The translations under genes and the position numbers were made by a program. A DNA stretch of 64,000 nucleotides from Paenibacillus sp. (lineage in GTDB: Bacteria > Bacillota > Bacilli > Paenibacillales > YIM-B00363): the NCBI RefSeq assembly GCF_035645195.1, contig NZ_DASQNA010000007.1:62001-126000 (forward strand), read 5' to 3'. This document shows, in pieces, positions 17,090 to 27,248 of the stretch. Numbering within the stretch: the stretch's first letter is position 1; each line of letters starts with the position of its first letter. The notes under the pieces were generated by a model, which made no database searches, was not told where the DNA came from, and saw only the letters and a list, made by a program, of their open reading frames with translations.

Positions 17090-17479
17090 TTAACGCATCC
17101 ACCGGATGCGCCCGGTTTCGATGCCCCGTTGGATGAAACGGAGAATCCACTTTCGGAAAAAGAACCGCGTTCCCGGAAACAACAGCAGAAACCCGACCGT
17201 ATCGGTCAAAAAGCCCGGGGTGAGCAGCAGCAAACCGCCAGCGAACACGCAGATCCCGTCCAAAATGGCCAGCGTCGGGATCGTGCCCTGCGACCATTCG
17301 TTGCGCGCGTACGCGAGCACGCGGCGCGCCTCGCGCTTCGCAAGGAAGGCGCCGATGCCGCCGGTCAGCACGATCAACAGGAACGTTTGCCAGCCGCCGA
17401 TCAGCCGCCCCATCTCGAGGAACAGCCAAATTTCCAGCGCGGGTACGAGTATCATCAAAACGACGATCCAACGAAACAT
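17090..17479 (-). CDS. fxsA: FxsA-family membrane protein
   Basis: The 129-residue protein shows the FxsA pattern: MFRWIVVLMILVPALEIWLF, LIVLTGGIGAFLAKREARRV and GGLLLLTPGFLTDTVGFLLL, giving about three to four membrane helices. The E. coli homologue lessens phage F exclusion of T7; the normal role is unknown. B. subtilis YtzA occupies the same position after pyk. It starts 3 bases after the thioesterase stop and is translationally linked to it. Confidence 0.85.
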   Translation of the reverse strand: MFRWIVVLMILVPALEIWLFLEMGRLIGGWQTFLLIVLTGGIGAFLAKREARRVLAYARNEWSQGTIPTLAILDGICVFAGGLLLLTPGFLTDTVGFLLLFPGTRFFFRKWILRFIQRGIETGRIRWMR

Positions 17480-17482
17480 CGG

Positions 17483-17932
17483 CTATTCCCCTCCTTGAGC
17501 GGCGGCGGCCCGCAATTTTTCATACACATCCGGAGCGACCTTGGGCAAGCGAACGGGCTTCCACTCGCGGTCGACCCACACATGCCGGGACGACCCGGTC
17601 GCCAGCAGACGATCCGACTCCTGCGCGAGGCGCACCTCGTACTCGAATCGAAGACGTACCGGACCGACCTCCGCGACTTTGCAGCGAACCTCCACCTCGT
17701 CGTCGTAGCGGGCGGGGCTGTGGTACTGGACCGACACGTCGACGACCGGCAGCAGCAGGCCGCGTTCCTCGATGTCGCGATACGGGAAGCCGTGCGCCCG
17801 CGTCCAATCCGTGCGGGCGATCTCAAGCCACGTCACGTAATTGCCGTGATACACGACGCCCATCTGATCCGTCTCCTGATACCGGACTCGCAGCGTGATG
17901 CTGTGCCAAGTCCCCGTCTGCGGCGCTTCCAT
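17483..17932 (-). CDS. Acyl-CoA thioesterase, YbgC/4HBT hotdog family
   Basis: The 149-residue protein has the YbgC/4-hydroxybenzoyl-CoA thioesterase motif RYQETDQMGVVYHGNYVTWL, with the catalytic Asp in the ETDQMGVVYHGNY block, followed by EIARTDWTRAHGFPY. It should hydrolyse short or aromatic acyl-CoA thioesters. It lies between pyk and fxsA on the same strand with a GGAGGGG ribosome site; the physiological substrate is not inferable. Confidence 0.85.
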   Translation of the reverse strand: MEAPQTGTWHSITLRVRYQETDQMGVVYHGNYVTWLEIARTDWTRAHGFPYRDIEERGLLLPVVDVSVQYHSPARYDDEVEVRCKVAEVGPVRLRFEYEVRLAQESDRLLATGSSRHVWVDREWKPVRLPKVAPDVYEKLRAAAAQGGE

Positions 17933-18020
17933 CGCTTTTCCCCTCCGTAAAATTCAAACGGGCGGCGCCGGCCGGCGCCGCCCGATAAGCGTGCTTAGTT
18001 GTACGTCTTCGTTATTCGAA

Positions 18021-19775
18021 TTAAAGCACGTTCGCCCGGCCGGAGTAGATGACGCCGAGCTCGGCGTACACCGATACTTCCTCGCCTTCCTTGAGCAGCG
18101 TCGTCGCGTCGTTCACGCCGACGACGACAGGCTTGCCGAGGCTGAGCGCCACGACCGCCGCGTGCGACGTAATGCCGCCGCTTTCGGTGATGACCGCCGC
18201 CGCGCGTTCGAACGCCGGAACATAATCCTTGTCCGTCGAAATCGTCACGAGGATGTCGCCCGGCTGCGTTTTGTCGAGCGCTTCTTGCGCGCTGCGCGCT
18301 ACGACGACTTTGCCGCTCGCGCTTTGCGTGCCGATGCCTTGGCCTTTCGCGAGCATCTGGCCGATCTGGTGGATCTTGATGAGATTCGTCGTGCCCGAAC
18401 GGCCGACCGGCACGCCCGCCGTAATGACGACGATGTCGCCGTGGCTGACGAGGCCGCTCTTCTCCGCGCTTTCGACCGACATGTTGAACAGCTCGTCCGT
18501 ATTCGCCGCTTCTTCGCCTTTAATCGGGAAGACGCCGAACACGAGATTGAGGCGCCGCATGACCGATTCGTCGGTCGTAACCGCGATGATCGGCGCTTTC
18601 GGACGGTACTTGGACACCATGCGCGCCGTGTACCCGCTCTCCGTAGGCGTAATGATCGCCTTCGCGTCGAGGTCCAGCGCCGAGTTGGCGACTGCCTGCG
18701 AGATCGCTTCGGTGACGCTCGTTTGCTGCGCGTTCGCTTGGCGCAGGAACATTTCGCGGTACTCGAGCGCGGACTCCGCTTTCTCGGCGATGCGCGCCAT
18801 CGTCAGCACCGACTCGACCGGATACTTGCCCGCCGCCGTTTCGCCGGACAGCATCGTCGCGTCCGTACCGTCGAAGATCGCGTTCGCGACGTCGCTCGCT
18901 TCCGCGCGCGTCGGGCGCGGCATGCGCTGCATCGAGTCGAGCATTTGCGTCGCCGTGATGACCGGCTTGCCCGCGCGGTTGCACATTTCGATCATGCGCT
19001 TTTGGACGAGCGGCACTTCTTCCGCCGGAATTTCGACGCCGAGGTCGCCGCGCGCCACCATCAGGCCGTCGGACACCTCGAGAATTTCCGCCAGGTTGTC
19101 CACGCCTTCTTGGTTTTCGATTTTCGAAATGATCTGGATATGCTGCGCGTTATGCTCTTCGAGAATGGCGCGGATTTCCAAGACGTCGCTCGCCTTGCGC
19201 ACGAACGAAGCCGCGATGAAATCGATGCCCTGCTCGATGCCGAAACGGATATCGGCCGCGTCTTTCTCCGTGATGCCCGGCAGGTTGATGCGCACGCCCG
19301 GCACGTTGACGCCCTTCTTGCTCTTGATCTGGCCGCCGTTGACGATCCGGCACACGATTTCCGTGCCGTTCACTTCTTCGACCTTCAGGCCGATAAGACC
19401 GTCGTCGATCAGAATCGTGGAGCCGACGCTCACGTCCTGCGGGAGCTGCTTATAAGTGACCGGAATACGGTCTTTGTCGCCGAGAATTTCTTCCGTCGTC
19501 AGCGTGATTTTCTCGTCTTGCACGAGCTCGATCGGCTCTTCCTTCAGCTTGCCGAGGCGAATTTCCGGTCCCTTCGTGTCGAGCAGAATCGAAACCGTTT
19601 TGCCGAGCTCTTCGCGCACCTTCTTAATGTTCTTGATCCGGTTGCCGTGCTCCTCGAAGTCGCCGTGCGAAAAGTTGAGGCGGGCGACGTTCATGCCGGC
19701 TTGGATCAATTTTTTCAAATTTTCCGGGGATTCCGAAGCAGGTCCGATAGTACAAACGATTTTTGTCTTGCGCAT
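18021..19775 (-). CDS. pyk: Pyruvate kinase with C-terminal PEP-utiliser-like domain
   Basis: The 584-residue protein starts [20 protein letters not shown]. It has [16 protein letters not shown], the catalytic-loop motif [17 protein letters not shown], and [13 protein letters not shown]. After the alpha/beta C domain it carries the extra domain ([33 protein letters not shown]) typical of Bacillus/Geobacillus enzymes. It converts PEP and ADP to pyruvate and ATP. In Bacillus it follows pfkA; here accA is directly upstream and no pfkA is present. Confidence 0.95.
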   Translation of the reverse strand: MRKTKIVCTIGPASESPENLKKLIQAGMNVARLNFSHGDFEEHGNRIKNIKKVREELGKTVSILLDTKGPEIRLGKLKEEPIELVQDEKITLTTEEILGDKDRIPVTYKQLPQDVSVGSTILIDDGLIGLKVEEVNGTEIVCRIVNGGQIKSKKGVNVPGVRINLPGITEKDAADIRFGIEQGIDFIAASFVRKASDVLEIRAILEEHNAQHIQIISKIENQEGVDNLAEILEVSDGLMVARGDLGVEIPAEEVPLVQKRMIEMCNRAGKPVITATQMLDSMQRMPRPTRAEASDVANAIFDGTDATMLSGETAAGKYPVESVLTMARIAEKAESALEYREMFLRQANAQQTSVTEAISQAVANSALDLDAKAIITPTESGYTARMVSKYRPKAPIIAVTTDESVMRRLNLVFGVFPIKGEEAANTDELFNMSVESAEKSGLVSHGDIVVITAGVPVGRSGTTNLIKIHQIGQMLAKGQGIGTQSASGKVVVARSAQEALDKTQPGDILVTISTDKDYVPAFERAAAVITESGGITSHAAVVALSLGKPVVVGVNDATTLLKEGEEVSVYAELGVIYSGRANVL

Positions 19776-19950
19776 GGTTTTTGAGCTCCTCCCTATTTTG
19801 CAACGCGTACTTCATCTATCTACGACGCCGGACGGATCTTCGCCCGCCGGCGGATCGAACGCATTCGTTCTTGTCCTCGCTCCCTGAATAAACGCACAAA
19901 GAACGCCGGGAGGTGAGTTCGATCACGCCGGCGGTCCGTTGGGCTGCAGG

Positions 19951-20913
19951 TCAACGCTGGATATAAGTAAACTTTCCAATCTTCCGGAATTTATGATATC
20001 GATCCTCGCGAAGCTGCTCCGGCGTCAAGGCGCTGAGCTCCTGCAGATGAGTCCATACTGCTTCCTTGATGTTCTGCGCTTGCAGGGCGATGTCGCGGTG
20101 CGCCCCGCCCTTCGGCTCCGGAACGACCTGCTCGACGATTTCGAGCTCCAGCATGTCCTTGGCCGTAATGCGCATCGCCTCGGCCGCTTGGTCCGCTTTG
20201 GACGCGTCTTTCCACAGAATCGACGCCGCGCCGTTCGGCGAAATGACCGAGTAAATCGCGTTCTCGAGCATCAGCACGCGGTTCGCGACGCCGAGCGCGA
20301 GCGCCCCGCCGCTGCCGCCTTCGCCGATGACGACGCCGATGATCGGCACCCCGAACTTCGCCATTTCCATCAGGTTGCGCGCGATCGCCTCCGATTGGCC
20401 CCGCTCCTCCGCGGCGCTGCCCGGGTACGCTCCCGGCGTGTCGATGAACGTCACGATCGGCCTGCGGAACTTGTCCGCTTGCTGCATCAGACGGAGCGCT
20501 TTGCGGAACCCTTCCGGATGCGGCATGCCGAAATTGCGCGCGATGTTGTCCTTCGTGTCTTTCCCTTTCTGATGGCCGACGACCGTGACCGGCACCCCGT
20601 TCAGCTTCGCGATGCCGCCGACGATCGCGAGATCGTCGCCGAACAGCCGGTCGCCGTGAAACTCTATGAAATCCGTGAACATGTGCTGTATGTAATCTAG
20701 CGTCGTCGGACGCTGGGCATGACGCGCGAGCTGCATCCGCTGTGCCGGCGTAATGTCGGCGTACAGTTCGGCTTCCAGCTTCGCGTACCTTTCTTCGAGT
20801 CTAGCGATTTCGTCGCTGAAATCGATGCCCCGCTCCTTGCCGAACGCCTTCAGCTCGTCGATCTTTTGACGCAGCTCGACGAGCGGCTTCTCGAACGGCA
20901 TCTCACCCGGCAT
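19951..20913 (-). CDS. accA: Acetyl-CoA carboxylase carboxyltransferase subunit alpha
   Basis: The 320-residue protein matches Acc[44 protein letters not shown] and [20 protein letters not shown]. With AccD it transfers CO2 from carboxybiotin to acetyl-CoA to make malonyl-CoA for fatty acid synthesis. The ATG has AAAGGGGAG seven bases upstream and overlaps the accD reading frame by 11 bases, indicating coupled translation. Confidence 0.95.
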   Translation of the reverse strand: MPGEMPFEKPLVELRQKIDELKAFGKERGIDFSDEIARLEERYAKLEAELYADITPAQRMQLARHAQRPTTLDYIQHMFTDFIEFHGDRLFGDDLAIVGGIAKLNGVPVTVVGHQKGKDTKDNIARNFGMPHPEGFRKALRLMQQADKFRRPIVTFIDTPGAYPGSAAEERGQSEAIARNLMEMAKFGVPIIGVVIGEGGSGGALALGVANRVLMLENAIYSVISPNGAASILWKDASKADQAAEAMRITAKDMLELEIVEQVVPEPKGGAHRDIALQAQNIKEAVWTHLQELSALTPEQLREDRYHKFRKIGKFTYIQR

Positions 20914-21772
20914 GCGTCGTCTCCCCTTTCGCGGCGTGCATATCGAGGAGCTGGATCAGCGTCTGCCTCATATCCTTGCGATGCACGACTTTATCGACTT
21001 GGCCGTGGGCCAGGTTAAACTCGGCGGTTTGGAAATTGTCCGGCAGCTTTTGGCGAATCGTTTGTTCGATGACGATGCGGCCGGCGAAGCCGACGATCGC
21101 GCCCGGCTCGGCGAGGATGATGTCCCCGAGCATCGCGAAGCTCGCGGATACGCCGCCAAGCGTCGGATCCGTGAACACCGAGATGAACAAACCGCCTTGC
21201 TCGCTGTGCTTCTCGAGCGCCGCGGACGTTTTGGCCATTTGCATCAAGCTCAAAATGCTCTCCTGCATCCGGGCGCCGCCGGACGTGGAGAAAATGATGA
21301 GCGGGTATTTCTTCTGCGTCGCGCGCTCGATCGCCCGGGTAATTTTCTCCCCGACGACCGACCCCATGCTGCCGCTGAAAAAGTCGAAGCTCATGACGCA
21401 CAGCACGACAGGAAAGCCCCCGATCGTCCCTTCGCCGGTGACGACCGCGTCGAGCAGGCCGCTCTTCTCCTGCTGCTGTTGCAGCTTCTTCGCGTACCCC
21501 GGGAAGTCGAGCGGATCCTCGGACACCATGTCGGCATCATACTCAAAAAGACGGCCCTCATCCATCGTCAACTCGACGCGCTCTAAAGCGTTCAGCTTAT
21601 GGTGATGACCGCAGGAGGTGCACACCTTGAGGTTCTTTTCGACCTCTTTGCTGAATTGAATGTGGCCGCATTTGGGGCATTTATTCATTAATCCTTCGGG
21701 AATGTCATGTTTCGCATTCGGCGAGGGAATCGTTGCGTATTTCCGTTTGTGGGAAAACCAATCTCTTATCAC
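20903..21772 (-). CDS. accD: Acetyl-CoA carboxylase carboxyltransferase subunit beta
   Basis: The 289-residue AccD has an N-terminal four-Cys zinc ribbon (CPKCGH and CTSCGH) and the crotonase-fold core with [19 protein letters not shown] and [12 protein letters not shown]. The start is taken as GTG ([12 protein letters not shown] follows), with GAGG eight bases upstream; the longer ATG frame adds residues absent from homologues. It is first in accD-accA. Confidence 0.93.
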   Translation of the reverse strand: MIRDWFSHKRKYATIPSPNAKHDIPEGLMNKCPKCGHIQFSKEVEKNLKVCTSCGHHHKLNALERVELTMDEGRLFEYDADMVSEDPLDFPGYAKKLQQQQEKSGLLDAVVTGEGTIGGFPVVLCVMSFDFFSGSMGSVVGEKITRAIERATQKKYPLIIFSTSGGARMQESILSLMQMAKTSAALEKHSEQGGLFISVFTDPTLGGVSASFAMLGDIILAEPGAIVGFAGRIVIEQTIRQKLPDNFQTAEFNLAHGQVDKVVHRKDMRQTLIQLLDMHAAKGETTHAG

Positions 21773-21851
21773 CAAGCACACCTCACAGAAGCAATTTCGA
21801 AATCCCATGTCGTCCGGCGTATCGAGCGATTGCGACCGGGCGGTTCAGCGT

Positions 21852-22040
21852 CTACATATGCAGAATCGCGGTGAGCACTTCCTGCACGTCGTTCACTTCC
21901 CCTTCGGGGACTAAAATTTCGAATTGCTGTTTCGTCAAGTTAATCGGCCGAACTTGGACGAGAAACCCCTCTTCCGTCAGTTTCTGTCGGATGCGTTCCG
22001 CGATCTTTGCCGTGGGCGCGATATAGATGACCGTCCACAT
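21852..22040 (-). CDS. Conserved small hypothetical protein
   Basis: This 62-residue protein starts MWTVIYIAPTAKIAERIRQK and ends VQEVLTAILHM, with a clear AGGAGG site seven bases upstream. A beta-alpha-beta pattern with an amphipathic helix suggests a small ferredoxin-like fold, somewhat like DUF2007 putative signal-transducing proteins; that likeness is weak. It lies 80 bases upstream of accD on the same strand and may be co-transcribed. Confidence 0.7.
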   Translation of the reverse strand: MWTVIYIAPTAKIAERIRQKLTEEGFLVQVRPINLTKQQFEILVPEGEVNDVQEVLTAILHM

Positions 22041-22711
22041 GGTGGCAACCTCCTGACGCGTAATAAAGCCTGTACCAAAAAGGGGCGTCGCCGCCCGTAC
22101 GAAGAACTATAATAGCATAAGTACCTAGAACATCATAGCATAACCGTGGAATTTTGGGCAAGGAAGGCGGCTTGGGCCCCGTCTATGCGCCTTTCTGTGC
22201 GCGGCGGGGAAAGGCGGTTCGGGCTCGCTGGCTTGGGCCCGTTGGCCGGCGGGGATAGCGGCTTTGTCGGCAGCCGGCACAACCATGGGCGGCGGCAAGG
22301 GAGGGGCTGTCACGCCGCCTATGCGCCTGACTTTCGCGATACGTCGACGGCGGCTTATAGGTAGGGGCTTCCCTTCTTTTGGGAATACCCCTACCTTATT
22401 TTGTGTACTCGCTACCCATCTTCCCGCCAACCCGCCTACTTTCGCGTTATGCCGGCGGGACGGCTTTGTCGCCAGCATCCATGGGCGGAAGCAAGGGAGG
22501 GGCTGTCACACCCCCACCCCGCCCACCTTCTCGGTACGCCGGCGGCGGCCTTATGGGTAGGGGCCCCCAGCGCCGAAGCCGGCTGCTTGTCCGTGCCGGA
22601 GGGGCTGCGTGCGGCGCGCCCAAGCGCGGCATTGCCGCGCCGCCGCTCGCGCAGCTTCGCGCAGGCGGACCTGCCGCGGCCGCGAAACCGTACGCGCCCG
22701 CCGCCTTCCCG
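22041..22711. repeat. 671-bp intergenic region with duplicated GC-rich modules
   Basis: No gene is supported here. Two related modules of about 115-120 bp occur at about 22255-22375 and 22455-22570: both contain GGCTTTGTCG, an ATGGGCGG block, AAGGGAGGGGCTGTCAC and a later GGTAGGGGC. The submodule CGCCTACTTTCGCGTTATGC (about 22432) echoes CGCCTGACTTTCGCGATACG (about 22323) and a third version near 22525. The frames that stay open here have no ribosome site. Confidence 0.6.
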
Positions 22712-23200
22712 TTAGCCTGCGCCGTACTGCCGCGCGTTCGGATCCTGGTGCGCGATGCGCGCCGACGCCGCCGCGGCGAGGCCGGCCGTAAGGTCGTCCA
22801 AGAACACGTGGATTCCGTTCGCCCGATGATTCAATTCGTTGATAAGGCCCGGCTTCACCTTATCCAGGTAGCCGAAGCTCGTCAGCCCGATCATGCCGTA
22901 CACGTTCGTTATGCCCAAGGCGAGCGTCTCGTCGACGCCGTAGAGCGATTCGTCGTTTTCCATCAAGCTCTGAAGCGGTTCGGGCAGCAGTCCCTGCTCC
23001 GCCAATTGGTCCAAGGCGATGCCCGTGATCAGCACGTACTGCACTTCGCGCTTCTCCAACACGGCAAGCACGCTGTCCAAACAATCCTCAAGCGTCAACC
23101 GATCGTTGTAGGGCTTCTGCAACTGAAGTACAATTTCGGCGATTCGCTCCAAAGCGACGCCACGGGAAGCCAACGCCTGTAAAATCCACTCCGGCGGCAT
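22712..23200 (-). CDS. Phosphatidylglycerophosphatase A-like protein (YutG type)
   Basis: The 162-residue protein begins MPPEWILQALASRGVALERI and contains LTLEDCLDSVLAVLEKREVQ, YGVDETLALGITNVYG, FGYLDKVKPG and HVFLDDLTAGLAAAA, the PgpA/YutG family pattern. Family members dephosphorylate phosphatidylglycerophosphate or, in Bacillus, are uncharacterised homologues. Unlike E. coli PgpA it looks largely soluble. The start was set by AAGGAGGAG upstream. Confidence 0.75.
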   Translation of the reverse strand: MPPEWILQALASRGVALERIAEIVLQLQKPYNDRLTLEDCLDSVLAVLEKREVQYVLITGIALDQLAEQGLLPEPLQSLMENDESLYGVDETLALGITNVYGMIGLTSFGYLDKVKPGLINELNHRANGIHVFLDDLTAGLAAAASARIAHQDPNARQYGAG

Positions 23201-23444
23201 AAAAAATCTCCTCCTTCGTCCGCACCGTAGCACACGGCCTTATCGCCCCGCATCCCCGCGCAGTAACGCGGCGGACAAGCTCGATACCGATGTGAATACC
23301 AATGTATGCGGCAAAGGAGGAAACATGATCTCATCCCAAAAAAATTCACGGACCTGCAGTGCGCAAAGACGCCAGTGCGCCGAGTCCCCGCCGAGAAGAA
23401 GCGAGACAGCGGAAGCAGCCGCCCGGCGAACGGCGCGCGGCCGG

Positions 23445-26400
23445 CTACTTCCGCTTCACGGCGCCTTCGCCGAGCAAACGCTCGAGCTGCTTCGTCAGCA
23501 CCGTCGTCACCTCGACGCGATAATCGACGCTCAGCTCCAGCAGCTTCGACTCGCGCTCGTAAAACAGCGCCACGCTCGAGCGGCCCGGATGCTTCTTCAG
23601 CAGCGACTGCAGCCTGTGCAGAATGCCAGGCTTCTCTTTGTCCGGCGCGATTTTCAAAAACAGCGTGCCTTCGTCCACCGTTCGGCTCGGCGCCGGGGCC
23701 GGCTTCGGCTCGGGCGCCGGCCGCGCGGGCCGCGGCGCGCCTGAGCCGCCAGCCGCGCCCGCACCGCCAGGGCCGCCCGAACCGCCAGCCGCGCCGGCAC
23801 CGCCGGCTGGAGCCGCCCCCCGGGCGCCCCCGCCGAACCGCCGCGCCCCCGCGCCCGCGGCCCGCCGAACGGCGCCGCCGGCGCGAAGCCGCGCGAGCAG
23901 CGCGGCGTCGTCCATCGCGAACAGCTGCGAGGCGATCAGCTTCACGTCTTCGTCGCCGTGCTGCACCTTCGCCGCGACCGCGCAGATGACGCCTTTGCCC
24001 GCTAGCGACGAGCTCGTTTTCCACGTTTCCGGAAACAGCACGACCTCGACCCCGCTGACGCGGTCTTCAAGCTCAAGGAACGCCATCTGCTGCCCTTTGC
24101 GCGTGACGATCGGCTTCACCGACAGCACCATACCGAACACGACGACTTCCGTGCCCTCCTCGAGCTCCGACAGACGATGAATCGGCAGCATGTCGTACTC
24201 GTCGTACCAAGACGCGTACTGATCCAGCGGATGGCCTGTCACATACAAGCCGAGAAGCTCTCGTTCGTGCTCCAGCATCTCCATGCGGGTCATCGGCCGG
24301 ATGTCGGGCATCTCGATCGTCCAGTTCGTGCTTTCGGACAAGCCGAACAGCTGAATCTGCAAATCTTCGCGCTCCTTCTTCCACTTGGCCGCCGCCTCGA
24401 CCGCCTCGTCCAGCACGGCGAGCAGCTGCGCCCGGTGGCCCGGCAGCGAATCGCACGCTCCCGCGGAGATGAGCGACTCGAGCACGCGCTTGTTGCACAC
24501 CCGCAAATCGACCCGTCGACATAAATCGACGAAATCGCGGAACGGTCCGCCCGAAGCTCGCGCCGACAAAATCGATTCGATCGCCTGCGTCCCGACGTTC
24601 TTCACCGCGGCGAGGCCGAAGCGAATCGCTCCCCCCACGCGAACGCCCGCCGCGCCCGCGCCGTCGTCCGCCGCCGTGCCGTCCGCCGCCGTGCTGCCGC
24701 CCCCGTCCCCGGCCACCGGCGTAAACAGCACGCCGCTCTCGTTCACGTCCGGCGGCAGCACCGGAATGCCCATCCGCCGGCATTCGTCGACGTATTCGGC
24801 AGCCTTCCGCTGGTTGCCGAGGTTCGCCGTCAGCATCGACGCCATGAACTCTACCGGATAGCGCGCCTTCAAATACGCCGTCTGGAACGCCAGCACAGCG
24901 TACGCGGTCGCGTGCGCGCGCGGGAAGCCGTAATCGGCGAACCGCACGATCATGTCGTACACCGCGTTCGCGTCCTCCTCGGCGTATCCCTGCCGTACGC
25001 TGCCCGCGACGAACGCCGCCCGCTGCTCGTCGAGCACCTCGCGCTTCTTCTTCGACACCGCGCGCCGGAGCAAGTCCGCTTCCCCGAGCGTAAAGCCCGC
25101 CATGGTAGAAGCGATCTGCATAATTTGCTCCTGGTACACGATAATGCCGTACGTATCGCGCAAAATTGGCTCGAGCGACGGATGCGGATACGTCACCGCG
25201 ACCTTCCCGTGCTTGCCCGCGATATACTTCGGGATGAACTCCATCGGCCCCGGCCGGTACAGCGCCAGCACCGAAATAATATCCTCGAACCGGCTCGGCT
25301 TCAGCTCCCGCAGCACCCGCCGCATGCCCGTCGACTCGAGCTGGAACATGCCGGTCGTTTCGCCGCGGCCGAGCACCTCGTACGTCAGCGGATCGTCGTC
25401 CGGCACCTGCCGCCAGTCGACCGTCACTCCGCGCGCATCGCGCAGCCAGCCGAGCGTCCGCTCGATGATCGACAGCGTGCGCAGCCCGAGGAAGTCCATT
25501 TTCAGCAGGCCGATCGCTTCCAAATGCTCCATCGAATACTGCGTCAGCGCCGCCTGCGTCGTCCCTTCCTGCAGGGCGACCACGTTCGTCAGCGGCTCGC
25601 GCGAAATGACGACCCCCGCCGCGTGCGTGGACGCATGGCGAGGGAAGCCTTCGACCTTCAGCGCCATGCCGACCAAAGCGCCGACCTTCGCGTCCCGCTC
25701 CGCCCACGCCTTCAGCTCCGGCACGACGCGCAGCGCCTCCGCGATCGTCATCCCGAGCGAGTTCGGAATCAGCTTCGCCACCCGATCGACGTCGCCGAAC
25801 GGCACGTTGAGCGCCCGCCCGACGTCCCGAACCGCGGCGCGCGCCGCCATCGTCCCGAACGTGATGATTTGCGCCACGCGCTCCCGGCCGTATTTGCGAA
25901 CGACGTAGTCGATGACCTCGTCCCGCCGCTCGTCGTTGAAGTCGATATCGATATCGGGCATCGTCACGCGCGCCGGATTCAGAAACCGCTCGAACAGCAG
26001 GCCGTACCGGATCGGGTCGACGTCCGTGATGCCGAGGGCGTACGCGACGAGACTGCCCGCCGACGATCCCCGCCCGGGACCCGTCGTAATGCCGCGTTCA
26101 TGCGCATACCGGATAAAATCCCATGTAATCAAAAAATAGTCCGAATACCCCATCCTGTGGATCGTGTCCAGCTCGAAGCGCAGCCTCCGCCGCAGAGCGT
26201 CTTTGAATTCGGCGTCGTGCAGCCGGTCCGCGTACCGCCGCCGCAAGCCCTCGACGCACAACGTTTTCAAATATTCGGGGCTGTCCATCCCGTCCGGCAG
26301 CGGCGAAAACTCGGGCAGCACGCTGCGGCCGAGCTCGAGCTCGACGCTGCACCGTTCCGCGATGCGCACGCTGTTCGCGATCGCCTCGGGCACATGCGGG

Positions 26401-27161
26401 AATAACGCCGACATTTCGTCCGCGTTTTTCAAATAAAGCTGATCGGTCGTATAGCGGAACCGCTGCGGGTCGTCGACCGTCTTGCCCATGCCGATGCACA
26501 TGAGCACGTCCTGCACGGCCGCGTCCTCCCGCACCGCGTAATGGACGTCGTTCGTCGCGACGAGCGGCACGCCCTTTTCCCGGGAAATATCGACAAGCTG
26601 CGACAGCAGTTTCCGCTGCTCCAGCAGCCCGTGATCCTGCAATTCGATGAAATAGTCGTCGCCGAACAGCGCCTTGTATCGATCTACCGTCGCGCGCGCC
26701 TCGTCCGCCCGGTCCGCCAGCAGCTTCTGCGCCACCTCGCCCTTCAGGCAGCCGCTCAGCACGATCAGCCCTTCCGCATGCTTCTCCAGCAGCGCGAAGT
26801 CGATCCGCGGGCGGTAGTGGAACCCTTCCAGATGAGCCGCCGACGAAAGCCGCAGCAAATTCCGGTATCCCTCCAAATTTTTCGCGAGCACCGTCAAATG
26901 GTACGTCGGGTTGTCCTCCCGAGCGCTCTTATCGCGCATCGACACCGCCGCAACGTAAAACTCGCACCCGAGAATCGGCTTGACGCCGGCCTCGCGGCAC
27001 GCTTTATAAAACGGCACAGCCCCGTACATCACCCCGTGGTCGGTCAATGCCAGCGCGGGCATGCCGAAATCGGCCGCGCGTTTCGCCAAATCGGCGATTC
27101 GGGCGGCGCCGTCCAACAGGCTGTATTCGCTGTGCACATGCAAATGGACAAAGGAACTCAT
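23445..27161 (-). CDS. dnaE: DNA polymerase III alpha subunit (DnaE)
   Basis: The 1238-residue protein has the N-terminal PHP domain (FVHLHVHSEYSLLDGAARI), palm with catalytic aspartates (PDIDIDFNDERRDEVIDYV), thumb, fingers, helix-hairpin-helix and OB domains, and a C-terminal module. It is the Gram-positive DnaE that extends RNA primers and helps lagging-strand synthesis beside PolC. Two low-complexity insertions are unusual: a Gly/Ala/Asp stretch near residue 830 and a roughly 65-residue Gly/Ala/Pro linker near 1094-1159. It is divergent from ytrH. Confidence 0.95.
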   Translation of the reverse strand: MSSFVHLHVHSEYSLLDGAARIADLAKRAADFGMPALALTDHGVMYGAVPFYKACREAGVKPILGCEFYVAAVSMRDKSAREDNPTYHLTVLAKNLEGYRNLLRLSSAAHLEGFHYRPRIDFALLEKHAEGLIVLSGCLKGEVAQKLLADRADEARATVDRYKALFGDDYFIELQDHGLLEQRKLLSQLVDISREKGVPLVATNDVHYAVREDAAVQDVLMCIGMGKTVDDPQRFRYTTDQLYLKNADEMSALFPHVPEAIANSVRIAERCSVELELGRSVLPEFSPLPDGMDSPEYLKTLCVEGLRRRYADRLHDAEFKDALRRRLRFELDTIHRMGYSDYFLITWDFIRYAHERGITTGPGRGSSAGSLVAYALGITDVDPIRYGLLFERFLNPARVTMPDIDIDFNDERRDEVIDYVVRKYGRERVAQIITFGTMAARAAVRDVGRALNVPFGDVDRVAKLIPNSLGMTIAEALRVVPELKAWAERDAKVGALVGMALKVEGFPRHASTHAAGVVISREPLTNVVALQEGTTQAALTQYSMEHLEAIGLLKMDFLGLRTLSIIERTLGWLRDARGVTVDWRQVPDDDPLTYEVLGRGETTGMFQLESTGMRRVLRELKPSRFEDIISVLALYRPGPMEFIPKYIAGKHGKVAVTYPHPSLEPILRDTYGIIVYQEQIMQIASTMAGFTLGEADLLRRAVSKKKREVLDEQRAAFVAGSVRQGYAEEDANAVYDMIVRFADYGFPRAHATAYAVLAFQTAYLKARYPVEFMASMLTANLGNQRKAAEYVDECRRMGIPVLPPDVNESGVLFTPVAGDGGGSTAADGTAADDGAGAAGVRVGGAIRFGLAAVKNVGTQAIESILSARASGGPFRDFVDLCRRVDLRVCNKRVLESLISAGACDSLPGHRAQLLAVLDEAVEAAAKWKKEREDLQIQLFGLSESTNWTIEMPDIRPMTRMEMLEHERELLGLYVTGHPLDQYASWYDEYDMLPIHRLSELEEGTEVVVFGMVLSVKPIVTRKGQQMAFLELEDRVSGVEVVLFPETWKTSSSLAGKGVICAVAAKVQHGDEDVKLIASQLFAMDDAALLARLRAGGAVRRAAGAGARRFGGGARGAAPAGGAGAAGGSGGPGGAGAAGGSGAPRPARPAPEPKPAPAPSRTVDEGTLFLKIAPDKEKPGILHRLQSLLKKHPGRSSVALFYERESKLLELSVDYRVEVTTVLTKQLERLLGEGAVKRK

Positions 27162-27185
27162 GTTCGCATCACCGAAAATATTGTA

Positions 27186-27215
27186 TCATATTGCGCGCGT
27201 CTTGTCCCATACATA
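27186..27215 (+). promoter_or_regulatory. Candidate SigE promoter for ytrH
   Basis: TCATATT (27186-27192), a 15-bp spacer, then CATACATA (27208-27215). This fits the sporulation SigE consensus (KMATATT and CATACANT) with one mismatch and lies 33 bases before the ytrH GTG. Confidence 0.5.
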
Positions 27216-27248
27216 TAAAAGAGAAGCTTCGGAAGAGGAGGAACAGCC

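Noticed and set aside
22125-22630. Short Pro/Ala/Arg-rich frames in the repeat-rich spacer
   Set aside because: They lack ribosome sites and their translations only follow the nucleotide repeats.
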